Assembly (NCBI GenBank): GCA_005882415.1
Contig: VBAE01000138.1
Coordinates: forward strand, 1 to 11,815
Direction of reading: 5' to 3'
DNA length: 11,815 nucleotides
Source: Alphaproteobacteria bacterium
GTDB lineage: Bacteria; Pseudomonadota; Alphaproteobacteria; Sphingomonadales; Sphingomonadaceae
In this document: one piece after another, positions 1 through 7,235 of the stretch
How positions within the stretch are numbered: position 1 is the stretch's first letter
Layout of the letters: each line of letters begins with the position of its first letter
Translations under genes and position numbers: made by a program
Notes under the pieces: generated by a model
Seen by the model: only the letters and a program-made list of their open reading frames with translations
Told to the model about the DNA's origin: nothing
Database searches by the model: none

Positions 1-433
1 CGAGGACTTCGGCCGGGCGCGCGTCGGGCCGATCGATCTTGTTGACGACGACGATGGGCCTGAGGCCGAGCGCGAGCGCCTTCCCGGTGACGAACTTGGT
101 CTGCGGCATCGGGCCTTCGGCGGCATCGACGAGCAGGATCACGCCGTCGACCATCGACAAAATTCGCTCGACTTCGGCGCCGAAGTCGGCGTGGCCGGGC
201 GTATCGACGATATTGATGTGGGTGGAGCCGCCGTCAGGACTGGGCCATTCAACCGACGTGCACTTGGCGAGGATGGTGATCCCGCGCTCTTTCTCGAGGT
301 CGTTCGAATCCATCGCGCGCTCTTCCACGCGCTGGTTGTCGCGGAAGGTGCCCGACTGGCGGAACAGCTGGTCGACAAGCGTGGTCTTGCCGTGATCGAC
401 GTGCGCAATGATCGCCACGTTGCGGAGGCTCAT
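1..433 (-). CDS. typA: Translational GTPase TypA/BipA, N-terminal part (gene runs off the left edge)
   Basis: The visible 144 residues are the start of the GTPase domain. G1 is HVDHGKT (residues 11-17), the switch I region contains ERGITI (49-54), G3 is DTPGH (77-81) and G4 is NKID (131-134). The stretch GPMPQTKFVT is typical of TypA/BipA rather than EF-G or LepA. The family binds 70S ribosomes and supports 50S assembly and growth under stress or cold. A short insert (PSPDGGSTH) precedes the G3 strand relative to E. coli BipA. The ATG at 433 begins with the family-typical MSLRNVAIIAHVDHGK and has an AGGAT motif a few bases upstream. The DUF423 gene lies 61 bp upstream on the same strand, so co-transcription is possible. 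The domains beyond G4 lie outside the window. Identification is by motif and is firm. Confidence 0.96.
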   Translation of the reverse strand, partial: MSLRNVAIIAHVDHGKTTLVDQLFRQSGTFRDNQRVEERAMDSNDLEKERGITILAKCTSVEWPSPDGGSTHINIVDTPGHADFGAEVERILSMVDGVILLVDAAEGPMPQTKFVTGKALALGLRPIVVVNKIDRPDARPAEVL

Positions 434-494
434 TTCAATATCCTGCTGAGGAGGGGCTTTGGGCCGCGCCTATACGCAGGATAATGCGGCGTGA

Positions 495-875
495 CTAGGG
501 CAGTTCCGGCGGCGAGGCGCGGGAGAGGCGCCAGGCGAGGAGCGCCCAGCCCAGGATCATCAGCAATCCGCCGAGGGGCGTGACTGCGCCGAGCCAGCGT
601 TGGCCGGTCAGCGCCATGGCGTAGAGGCTGGCGGAGAAGACGATCGTGCCGGCGGCGAGGGCGAGCGCCGGGGTGCGGAGCGCGGGGTGGCCGAGGGCTC
701 CGATGGCGAGCAGGCCGATGGCGTGCCACATCTGATAGTCGACCGCGGTCCGCCACCAGCCGAGGGCGGCCGGGTCGAGGACGCCCCGCAGGCCGTGGGC
801 GCCGAACGCTCCCAGGGCAACGCCGAGGCCGGCGAGGAGGGCGCCGGTTACCAGGATGAGACGGTCTCCAGTCAT
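495..875 (-). CDS. DUF423 family small integral membrane protein
   Basis: This 126-residue protein is almost wholly hydrophobic, with about four membrane helices (near residues 6-25, 48-64, 68-89 and 94-116). It carries the recognisable DUF423 (YgdD-like) signatures GAFGAHGLR (22-30), YQMWHAIGLL (47-56) and FSASLYAMALTG (80-91), plus a final TPLGG-containing helix. The length is usual for the family. It is expected in the inner membrane, and no biochemical function is established for the family. The ATG at 875 is preceded by an AGGAC motif at good spacing. The gene is divergent from asnO, with 127 bp between the starts, and lies upstream of typA on the same strand. Family assignment is confident; the role is unknown. 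Confidence 0.9.
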   Translation of the reverse strand: MTGDRLILVTGALLAGLGVALGAFGAHGLRGVLDPAALGWWRTAVDYQMWHAIGLLAIGALGHPALRTPALALAAGTIVFSASLYAMALTGQRWLGAVTPLGGLLMILGWALLAWRLSRASPPELP

Positions 876-905
876 TGGGGCGTCCTAGCACGGCTTGGGT
901 CGCGG

Positions 906-930
906 GGAACCCGGGCCGGGCCGCACGGTT
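906..930 (+). promoter_or_regulatory. Candidate EcfG-type (general stress) promoter for the NAGGN operon
   Basis: GGAAC at 906-910 is followed after 16 bases by GGTT at 927-930. The alphaproteobacterial general-stress sigma factor EcfG recognises roughly GGAAC-N16/17-CGTT, so the -35 matches fully and the -10 differs at one base. It would leave a leader of about 65 bases before asnO. NAGGN synthesis is osmotically induced in known cases, which fits stress control. A short GC-rich motif can occur by chance, so this is a prediction only. Confidence 0.35.
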
Positions 931-1002
931 TTAGGGGCATTCCTTTCCTTGTTCCTGCCCAGGACGAATGACCTACAGATCCAATGAACAGGCGGCCGCG
1001 CG

Positions 1003-2772
1003 ATGTGCGGCATAGCCGGCGAAGTCCGATTCCGCTCCGGCATCGCCGATGCGGCGGCGGTCGCGGCGATGATGCGCAGCCAGGCCCGGCGCGGCCCCGA
1101 TTCCTGCGGGCAATTGATGCGCGGGCGGGTCGGCCTCGGCCACCAGAGGCTGAAGATCATCGACCTCTCGGCCCGTTCTGCCCAGCCGATGGTGGATCCC
1201 GAGCTCGGCCTCGACCTCGTCTTCAACGGCTGCATCTACAATTACCAGGAGCTTCGCGACGAGCTTCAGGGGCTCGGCTACCGCTTCTTCTCGGGCGGCG
1301 ACACCGAGGTGATCCTGAAGGCCTGGCACGCCTGGGGCGCGGGCTGCGTCGAGCGGTTCAAGGGCATGTTCGCCTTCGCCATCCACGAGCGGGAGAGCGG
1401 ACGGGTTGCGCTGGCCCGCGACCGGTTCGGGATCAAGCCGCTTTACTATAGCCAGACCGAGGAGCGGCTGCGCTTCGCCTCGACCCTGCCCGGGATCGTC
1501 GCGGCGGGCGACGTCGACACGTCGATCGATCCCAAGGCGCTGCAGTTCTACATGAGCTGGCACGCGGTGGTGCCGCCGCCGCTGACCATCCTCAAAGGCG
1601 TCAGGAAGCTGCTTCCCGCCACGGTGCGTATCTATGAGGAGGACGGAAGCTTCTCCGACAGCCTCTATTGGGACCCGCCCTTCGGCGAGGACAGAGGCCG
1701 CTCGCCCGGGGAATGGGCCGAGATGCTCCACGAGGCGCTTCGCGTCGCGGTCGAGCGGCGGATGGTGGCGGACGTGCCGGTGGGCGTGCTGCTTTCGGGC
1801 GGGATCGATTCCAGCCTGATCGTCGGGCTGCTCGCCGAGATGGGCCAGCACGGCCTCTCGACCTTCTCGATCGGCTTCGAGGAAGCGCATGGCGAGAAAG
1901 GCGACGAGTTCCAATATTCGGACCTCATCGCCCGCCATTACGGCACCCGGCACCACAAATTGTTCGTGCCGTCGCAGGATCTGCTCAAGGAGCTGCCGGG
2001 CGCGATTCAAGCGATGGCCGAGCCGATGGTCAGCTACGACAATATCGGCTTCTATTTGCTCTCCCGCGAGGTGGCGAAGCACATCAAGGTCGTCCAGTCG
2101 GGCCAGGGCGCGGACGAGGTGTTCGCCGGCTATCATTGGTACCCGCCGATGGCCGGCGCCAACGACCCGGTCGCGACCTACGCCAAGGCCTTTTTCGACC
2201 GCGACGCGGAGACGCTCAACCGGCAGCTCGGTCCGGATTGGCGCAACGGCGGCACCGCGCCGCTCGATTATGTGCGCGAACATTTCGCCCGGGCCGGCGC
2301 TTCGGACCCGGTCGACAAGGCGCTCCGGCTCGATTCCACGGTGATGCTGGTCGACGACCCGGTGAAGCGGGTCGACAATATGACCATGGCCTGGGGCCTC
2401 GAGGCGCGGGTGCCGTTCCTTGACCATGACCTTGCAGAGATCGCCGCGCGCATTCCGCCGGAGCTCAAGCTCGCCGGCGGCGGCAAGGGCATCTTGAAGG
2501 ACGTGGCGCGGCGGGTGATCCCGTCCGAAGTGATCGACCGGCCCAAGGGCTATTTCCCGGTGCCGGCGCTCAAATATATCGATGGGCCCTATCTGGAGCT
2601 GGTCCGCGACGCCCTCTCCTCCCAGGCGGCGCGGGAACGCTCGCTCTTCTCCCGCGATTATCTCGACATGCTGTTCGCGGACCCCACCGGCCGCATCACG
2701 CCGCTGAGAGGATCGGAGCTCTGGCAGGTCGGCCTGCTCGAGCTCTGGCTGCAGAGCCACGGGGTCGGCTGA
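1003..2772 (+). CDS. asnO: N-acetylglutaminylglutamine amidotransferase (asparagine synthetase-like)
   Basis: This 589-residue class II glutamine amidotransferase fused to an AsnB-type synthetase domain converts the dipeptide N-acetylglutaminylglutamine to its amide, using glutamine as nitrogen donor and ATP. Cys2 is the N-terminal nucleophile, so the ATG at 1003 is fixed despite a weak ribosome site (AGG about 10 bases upstream). Glutaminase-site residues are visible: RGPD (30-33), Arg49 in GHQRL, Asn75-Gly76 in NGCIYN and Asp100 in GGDTE. The PP-loop SGGIDSS is at 265-271, followed by the GQGADEVFAGYHWYP segment of the synthetase site. The motif reads NGC where AsnB usually has NGE. It differs from biosynthetic AsnB by its partner: it overlaps ngg by one base (TGATG), the arrangement of the asnO-ngg pathway described in Sinorhizobium meliloti. 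Assignment rests on sequence plus context. Confidence 0.95.
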   Translation: MCGIAGEVRFRSGIADAAAVAAMMRSQARRGPDSCGQLMRGRVGLGHQRLKIIDLSARSAQPMVDPELGLDLVFNGCIYNYQELRDELQGLGYRFFSGGDTEVILKAWHAWGAGCVERFKGMFAFAIHERESGRVALARDRFGIKPLYYSQTEERLRFASTLPGIVAAGDVDTSIDPKALQFYMSWHAVVPPPLTILKGVRKLLPATVRIYEEDGSFSDSLYWDPPFGEDRGRSPGEWAEMLHEALRVAVERRMVADVPVGVLLSGGIDSSLIVGLLAEMGQHGLSTFSIGFEEAHGEKGDEFQYSDLIARHYGTRHHKLFVPSQDLLKELPGAIQAMAEPMVSYDNIGFYLLSREVAKHIKVVQSGQGADEVFAGYHWYPPMAGANDPVATYAKAFFDRDAETLNRQLGPDWRNGGTAPLDYVREHFARAGASDPVDKALRLDSTVMLVDDPVKRVDNMTMAWGLEARVPFLDHDLAEIAARIPPELKLAGGGKGILKDVARRVIPSEVIDRPKGYFPVPALKYIDGPYLELVRDALSSQAARERSLFSRDYLDMLFADPTGRITPLRGSELWQVGLLELWLQSHGVG

Positions 2773-4499
2773 TGCGCACCCGGCTCCCCTTTGGCCGTTA
2801 TCTGGGCGGCAAGCTCCCCCGCGCCAATGCGCTGGCCGATTGCGGCTGGGGGCGGATCCTGTTCGCCCACACGTTCGACGACGTCGACACTCTGGTCTCC
2901 GAAATCCGGGCCGAGGGGCCGGAGCAGCGCGACATCGCGATGTACGTCACCGATCCGCACGTGCTCCTTGCGGGTGCGCCGGCCGAGCTGTTCCTCGATC
3001 CCTCGCACACCTACCGCCTCAACCTCGCCACCTACCGGCCCTCGGGTCGCCGCCCCTCCGGCTTCTTCGTCCGGCGGATGATCCCCGACACCGACACCGA
3101 CGCGGTGAACCGGCTCTACGCGCTCCACCGGATGGTGCCGGTTCGCCCGGAATTCTTCGAGCGCGAGGGGGCGCGCCTCCTCACCTATTTCGTCGCCGAG
3201 GACGAGGAGACCGGCGCGATCGTCGGCACCGTCACCGGGATCGACCATCAGGTCGCCTATGACGATCCCGAGAAAGGCTCCTCGCTCTGGACCCTCGCGG
3301 TCGACCCACAGACCCCGCACCCGGGCGTCGGCGAGATGCTGATCCGCTGGCTCGCCGAACATTATATCGCCCGGGGCGCCGGCTATATGGACCTGTCGGT
3401 GCTCCACGATAATGCGGGCGCGATCGCGCTCTACGACAAGCTCGGTTTCCACCGCCTCCCCGTCTTCGCGGTGAAGCGCAGGAACGTGATCAACGAGCGC
3501 CTGTTCGCCGGCCACGATCCCGCCAAGGCGATGAACCCCTACGCCCGGATCATCATCAACGAGGCCCGGCGGCGCGGGATCGGCGTGGACGTGATCGACG
3601 CCGAGGGCGGGCTGTTCCAGCTCCACTCGGGCGGCCGGACCGTGCGCTGCCGCGAGAGCCTCTCCGACCTCACCAGCGCGGTGGCGCTGTCGATCTGCGA
3701 CGACAAGGCGATGACCCGGCGGATCGTCGAGGCCGCGGGGGTCGCGGTGCCGGACGAGGTCGAGGCCTCCGACACGGAAGCGGTTCGGGCGATGCTGGAG
3801 CGGCACGGATCGCTTGTCGTGAAGCCGGCACGCGGCGAGCAGGGGCGCGGGGTTGCGGTCGATCTCGACACGATGGAGAGCGTCGAGGCGGCGATCGACT
3901 TCGCCCGCACCCAGTCGGACCGGGTTCTGGTCGAGAGCTTCCACAAGGGCGACGACCTTCGGCTGGTGGTGATCGGCTTCAAACTGGTCGCCGCTGCGAT
4001 CCGTAGGCCGGCGGAGGTGGTCGGCAACGGCCGCGACACGGTGCGCCAGTTGATCGAGCGCCAGTCCCGCCGCCGCTCTGCCGCGACCGGCGGGGAGTCA
4101 CAAATCCCGCTCGATGCAGAGACCGAACGCTGCGTCGCCAAGGCCGGCTACACGCTCGACGACGTGCCGCCCGAGGGCGCGGCCTTCGCCGTGCGCAAGG
4201 CAGCCAACCTCCACACCGGCGGCACCATCCACGACGTCACCGCCATGGTCCACCCGCGCCTGGTCGAGGCGGCGATCAAGGTGGCGCGGGCGATCGATAT
4301 TCCGGTGGTCGGCGTGGACTTCATCGTCCGCAATCCGGCGGAGCCGGACTACGTCTTCATCGAGGCGAACGAGCGGCCGGGTTTGGCGAACCACGAGCCC
4401 CAGCCGACGGCGGAGCGCTTCATCGATCTGCTCTTTCCTTTGAGCATGCCGGCCTCCGTCCGCAGCATCCGGAGGACCGATGCAGCAGCCGCCGATTGA
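2772..4499 (+). CDS. ngg: N-acetylglutaminylglutamine synthetase (GNAT acetyltransferase fused to ATP-grasp ligase)
   Basis: This 575-residue bifunctional enzyme acetylates glutamine and joins it to a second glutamine. A GNAT domain spans about residues 98-235, with an acetyl-CoA loop near HPGVGEML (183-190) and the family-typical NAGAIALYDKLGF (214-226). An ATP-grasp domain spans about 305-556. Its nucleotide-binding segment is VVKPARGEQGRGV (349-361), and its metal and phosphate site is GVDFIV followed by FIEANERPGL (529-538). The domain order and total length fit the NAGGN synthetase family. The start ATG overlaps the asnO stop by one base, implying translational coupling. The last 20 bases overlap the following M42 peptidase gene. 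Its product is the substrate of AsnO, and the end product is a compatible solute made under osmotic stress. No key residue appears to be lost. Confidence 0.95.
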   Translation: MRTRLPFGRYLGGKLPRANALADCGWGRILFAHTFDDVDTLVSEIRAEGPEQRDIAMYVTDPHVLLAGAPAELFLDPSHTYRLNLATYRPSGRRPSGFFVRRMIPDTDTDAVNRLYALHRMVPVRPEFFEREGARLLTYFVAEDEETGAIVGTVTGIDHQVAYDDPEKGSSLWTLAVDPQTPHPGVGEMLIRWLAEHYIARGAGYMDLSVLHDNAGAIALYDKLGFHRLPVFAVKRRNVINERLFAGHDPAKAMNPYARIIINEARRRGIGVDVIDAEGGLFQLHSGGRTVRCRESLSDLTSAVALSICDDKAMTRRIVEAAGVAVPDEVEASDTEAVRAMLERHGSLVVKPARGEQGRGVAVDLDTMESVEAAIDFARTQSDRVLVESFHKGDDLRLVVIGFKLVAAAIRRPAEVVGNGRDTVRQLIERQSRRRSAATGGESQIPLDAETERCVAKAGYTLDDVPPEGAAFAVRKAANLHTGGTIHDVTAMVHPRLVEAAIKVARAIDIPVVGVDFIVRNPAEPDYVFIEANERPGLANHEPQPTAERFIDLLFPLSMPASVRSIRRTDAAAAD

Positions 4500-5546
4500 T
4501 ACGGATTATCTGAAGGCGCAGCTCGAGGCCCTGCTCTCGATCCCGAGCCCGACCGGCTATACCGACACCGTCGTCCGCTACGTGTCCGAGGAGCTGGCGC
4601 GGCTGGGGGTGCGCTATTCGGTGACCCGGCGCGGGGCGATCCTGGCGCTGTACCGGGGGCGGGACGTGGAGGGGGCTCGGGCGATCGTGTCGCACCTCGA
4701 TACGCTCGGCGCGACGGTGAAGATGGTGAAGGACAATGGCCGGCTGGAGCTGGTCCCGATCGGCACCTGGTCGTCCCGCGCGGCGGAATATGTGCGCTGC
4801 ACGATCTTTTCCGATTCCGGCTCCTTCCGGGGCACGATCCTGACGCCGACTGCTATGACCGCGCCTCCACCGAGGCGCTCGGCATCAACATCGGCGATTT
4901 CGTCGCGATCGATCCGGGCACCGAGATGCTCGACAACGGCTATATCGTCTCCCGCCATCTCGACGACAAAGCCGGCTGCGCGGCGGCTCTGGCGGCGCTG
5001 AAGGCGATGGTCGATGCGAAGGTGCCGACCCCCGTCGATGTCCATTTCATCTTCACCATCACCGAGGAGGTGGGATCGGGCGCGTCGGCGGTGCTGCTCG
5101 ACAATGTCGTCGCCATGGTGTCGATCGACAACGGCACCACCGCGCCGGGGCAGAACAGCGCCGAGTTCGGAGTGACGATCGGAATGGCCGACCAGGTGGG
5201 GCCGTTCGATTACCATCTGACCCGCAAGCTGATCCGCCTCGCCGACGCGCACGACATCCGCCACCAGCGCGACGTCTTCCGCTACTACCGCTCCGACAGC
5301 GCCTCTGCGCTGGAAGGCGGCGCGGATGTGCGGACGGCGCTCATCACCTTCGGCATCGACGCAAGCCATGGGTATGAGAGAATCCACATCCACGCGCTGA
5401 AGAGCATCGCGGAGCTGACGGTGCTGTACGCGGCGAGCCCGGTGGAGATTGCGCGGGACGTGGAGGAGCTGACGGGGCTGGAGGGCTTCACGGAGCAGCC
5501 CACCGAACCGGCGCCGCACAGCAGCGACGATCCGTCGGCGCATTAG
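4480..5546 (+). pseudogene. NAGGN-system M42 family metallopeptidase, frameshifted with an internal deletion
   Basis: The reading frame opens at ATG 4480 behind GGAGGA (4471-4476), inside the end of ngg. It encodes the M42 N-terminus with the first metal ligands, His72 and Asp74 in SHLDTLG. Homology stops at about 4845, after the segment SGSFRGTIL. The protein then continues in another frame with RASTEALGINIGDFVAID, HLDDKAG (4956-4976), TEEVGSG (5061-5081), SIDNG (near 5121) and ASHGYERIH (5361 on), ending at TAG 5544-5546. Left in the first frame, translation ends at 5001 in non-homologous sequence. Family members usually have some 20-25 further residues between GTIL and the ALGI-GDFV segment. 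The lesion is therefore best read as a deletion of 3n+1 bases, not a single missing base. The downstream ligands are intact, so the damage looks recent. The family travels with asnO-ngg and is presumed to act on NAGGN or related peptides. An assembly error remains possible. Confidence 0.82.
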
Positions 5547-5550
5547 GACC

Positions 5551-5685
5551 TCGTCATGCCGGACGGAGGGACCCCATCAAAGTACTACTTTGATGGGAAC
5601 CCTGATCGGGCATCCATGAACACGGTTCGAGTCCAGTTCGCGTAGACCTGTGTTCATGGATCCCGGGTCAAGCCCGGGATGACGG
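5551..5685. repeat. Composite palindromic intergenic element (three hairpins)
   Basis: The gap between two convergent genes is filled by nested inverted repeats. Hairpin 1 has CCCATCAAAG at 5573-5582 pairing with CTTTGATGGG at 5588-5597. Hairpin 2 has ATCCATGAACAC at 5612-5623 pairing with GTGTTCATGGAT at 5650-5661. Hairpin 3 has TCCCGGG at 5661-5667 pairing with CCCGGGA at 5673-5679. The ends are imperfect inverted copies (CGTCATGCC at 5552-5560, GGGATGACG at 5676-5684). The CCCGGG-TCAAG-CCCGGGATGAC block resembles dispersed repeats I know from sphingomonad and other alphaproteobacterial intergenic regions. Copy number cannot be seen here. It may help end transcription from both sides. Confidence 0.7.
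5573..5597. terminator. Possible bidirectional terminator hairpin
   Basis: This is a perfect 10-bp stem with a 5-base loop (TACTA), 26 bases after the peptidase stop and between convergent genes. There is no run of T on either side, so classical intrinsic termination is not shown. The call rests on position and stem strength only, and the hairpin may simply be part of the repeat element. Confidence 0.3.
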
Positions 5686-5697
5686 TCTCACTGCCCC

Positions 5698-6204
5698 CTA
5701 TACGAAGCAGGCCTGGTCGCCCGCGGCGGTGAGGCGGTTCGTCGGTTGCTCGTCGTCTTCGAACGGCCCCACGAACACGTCCGGCGCTTCCACCCCGAGC
5801 CTTGCGCAGTCGTAGCCGGCCATTCCGCAGAGGCGGGGCCAGTCCACCACGCGAAGGCTCTCGCCATCGCTTTCGACCACCGAGGAGAGGGTGAGCAAAG
5901 CGAGTATCCGCTTCACCCGGCAGAGGCTCACGCCCAGCGCCCGCGCCAACCCCGCGCGGGAGAGGGGCATTTCCTGGCTATAATCACCGATCCGGCGGCC
6001 GTATTGCCAGCCCAATTCGCAGAGCAGCCAGGCGAGGCGCCTGCGGGTGTTGCGGCGCTCGCTGTCGGCGCGCTCGGCGGAGACGGCGGAGGCCAAAGCG
6101 GCGTTGAAGTCCCAGTCCCGGTCGCCGGTACGGGCGCGCATGAACAGGAAGGGCAGAGCCGCGACGGAGGCGGGGAGCTCGGGGAGGTATATGCGGGTGG
6201 CCAT
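5698..6204 (-). CDS. Crp-type helix-turn-helix protein lacking the cyclic-nucleotide domain
   Basis: The predicted protein has 168 residues. The C-terminal half matches the Crp/Fnr DNA-binding domain as seen in sphingomonads: RRRLAWLLCELGWQYG (54-69), the HTH LSRAGLARALGVSLCRVKRILALL (81-104), and a winged end finishing DWPRLCGMAGYD (121-132). The N-terminal 50 residues are far too short for the usual roughly 120-residue effector domain, so it probably does not sense cAMP or an iron-sulfur cluster. I chose ATG 6204, with AAGGAG 12 bases upstream. An in-frame TTG at 6252 would add 16 residues and also lacks a close ribosome site. The gene lies 94 bp downstream of the glutaminase on the same strand and may share its transcript. 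A 12-bp palindrome lies in the gap. Targets are unknown. Confidence 0.75.
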   Translation of the reverse strand: MATRIYLPELPASVAALPFLFMRARTGDRDWDFNAALASAVSAERADSERRNTRRRLAWLLCELGWQYGRRIGDYSQEMPLSRAGLARALGVSLCRVKRILALLTLSSVVESDGESLRVVDWPRLCGMAGYDCARLGVEAPDVFVGPFEDDEQPTNRLTAAGDQACFV

Positions 6205-6248
6205 CGGCCGGAGGCGCTCCTTGAAAAAGGCAGTTAAAACTTGCCTAA

Positions 6249-6260
6249 TCAAGCGCTTGA
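6249..6260. promoter_or_regulatory. Perfect 12-bp palindrome upstream of the HTH gene (candidate operator)
   Basis: TCAAGCGCTTGA is its own reverse complement and sits 45 bases upstream of the chosen ATG of the Crp-like gene, within the glutaminase-regulator gap. A second, overlapping dyad, CTTG-N6-CAAG, follows it on the minus strand. Position and symmetry suit a binding site for a dimeric HTH protein, possibly autoregulation. No binding evidence exists, and chance cannot be excluded for one 12-mer. Confidence 0.3.
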
Positions 6261-6298
6261 GCGGCCTCCCGCGTTCCGTGCCAGTTCACTAACACGGA

Positions 6299-7222
6299 TC
6301 AAACGAACACCGACCAACCCGTGCGGTCAATCAGCGTTTCGAGCGCCGCCATTCCGACCAGCGACATGCCGGCAGCGTTGAGGCCGGGCGACCAGACGCA
6401 GACCGTTCCGGTGCCCGGAATCACCGCCAGGATCGCGCCCGAGACCGAGCTCTTTCCCGGAAGACCGACGCGGAAGGCGAAGTCGCCCGAGCTGTCATAA
6501 TGGCCGCAGGTCATCATCAGCGCGTTGATCCGGCGCGAGCGGGATTCGGTGGTGATCGTATCGCCGGTCGCCGGGTCGACCCCGTCGAAGGCGAGAAAGA
6601 GCGCGGCCCGGGCGAGCTGGCTGCAGCTCATCGCGATCGAGCAGTTGCGGTAGTAGAGGGAGAGCACTTCCTCGACTGGATTGTGGAGGTTGCCGAAGGC
6701 GGCGATGAAATTGGCGAGGCTTCGGTTGAACGCCCCTGCCCGCGATTCGGACATGGCGAGATTGTCGTCGACCGCGACCGAGGGGTCGCCGGAGCGGTCG
6801 CGCAGGAATTCGAGCATCTCGTCGCCGGCGGCCGCGGCGCCGCAGGTGGTCATCAACTGGTCGCAAACGACGATGGCGCCGCCGCTGGTCAGCGGGTTGC
6901 GCGGCCGGCCTTTCTCGAGCTCGAGCTGGACGATCGATCCCACCGGAAGCCCGGAAGGCTCCCGCCCGACATGGTTCCAGAGCGAACCCTTCAGATGATG
7001 GAGCGCCTGCGCCACGGCGAAGACGTAGGAGATGCTCTGGATCGAGAAGCTCTCCTCGGCATCCCCCGCGGTCACTGCCGTGCCGTCCTTCAGCACCAAA
7101 GCGATTCCGAACTTCTGCGGGTCCGCCTGGGCCAGCGTCGGGATGTAGGAGGCGACCTTCCCCTGCCCCCGATAAGCGGCGACGTCCGACACTACGTCGT
7201 TGAGCAGGCTCTGGTAATCCAC
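6299..7222 (-). CDS. glsA: Glutaminase family protein with altered active site
   Basis: The protein has 307 residues, full length for the serine-dependent beta-lactamase-fold glutaminases (glutamine to glutamate plus ammonia). Family landmarks are clear: YIPTLA (26-31), FSIQSIS (59-65) with the Ser63 nucleophile, VGREPSG (85-91), GRPRNP (105-110), Glu159 and Asn166 in the SES...FNRSLA segment, Tyr190, HYDSSGDFAF (241-250) and VGLPGKSSVSG (252-262). Two catalytic-site positions differ. The SxxK lysine is Tyr66 (codon TAC at 7027-7025), and the Asn of the usual NAGAI motif is Ser113 in TSGGAI. Activity is therefore doubtful or changed. The start is GTG at 7222 with GGAGG seven bases upstream. 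Only 13 bp separate it from the preceding M49 peptidase stop, so the two are very probably co-transcribed. The family call is firm; the enzymatic function is not. Confidence 0.88.
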   Translation of the reverse strand: MDYQSLLNDVVSDVAAYRGQGKVASYIPTLAQADPQKFGIALVLKDGTAVTAGDAEESFSIQSISYVFAVAQALHHLKGSLWNHVGREPSGLPVGSIVQLELEKGRPRNPLTSGGAIVVCDQLMTTCGAAAAGDEMLEFLRDRSGDPSVAVDDNLAMSESRAGAFNRSLANFIAAFGNLHNPVEEVLSLYYRNCSIAMSCSQLARAALFLAFDGVDPATGDTITTESRSRRINALMMTCGHYDSSGDFAFRVGLPGKSSVSGAILAVIPGTGTVCVWSPGLNAAGMSLVGMAALETLIDRTGWSVFV

Positions 7223-7235
7223 GCTTACGCCTCCG

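Noticed and set aside
973..2760. A 595-codon open frame antisense to asnO
   Set aside because: Its residues are rich in Arg, His, Asp, Pro and Gly without a family pattern, as expected for the shadow of a GC-rich gene. The plus-strand gene has full catalytic motifs.
2658..3944. A 428-codon open frame antisense to ngg
   Set aside because: Composition is that of a codon-bias shadow, with no domain. ngg on the other strand is complete.
4480..5546. Explaining the M42 break as a single-base sequencing error or programmed frameshift
   Set aside because: A conserved stretch of about 20-25 residues also seems missing, which one base cannot explain. No slippery site is evident. A larger assembly collapse is still possible.
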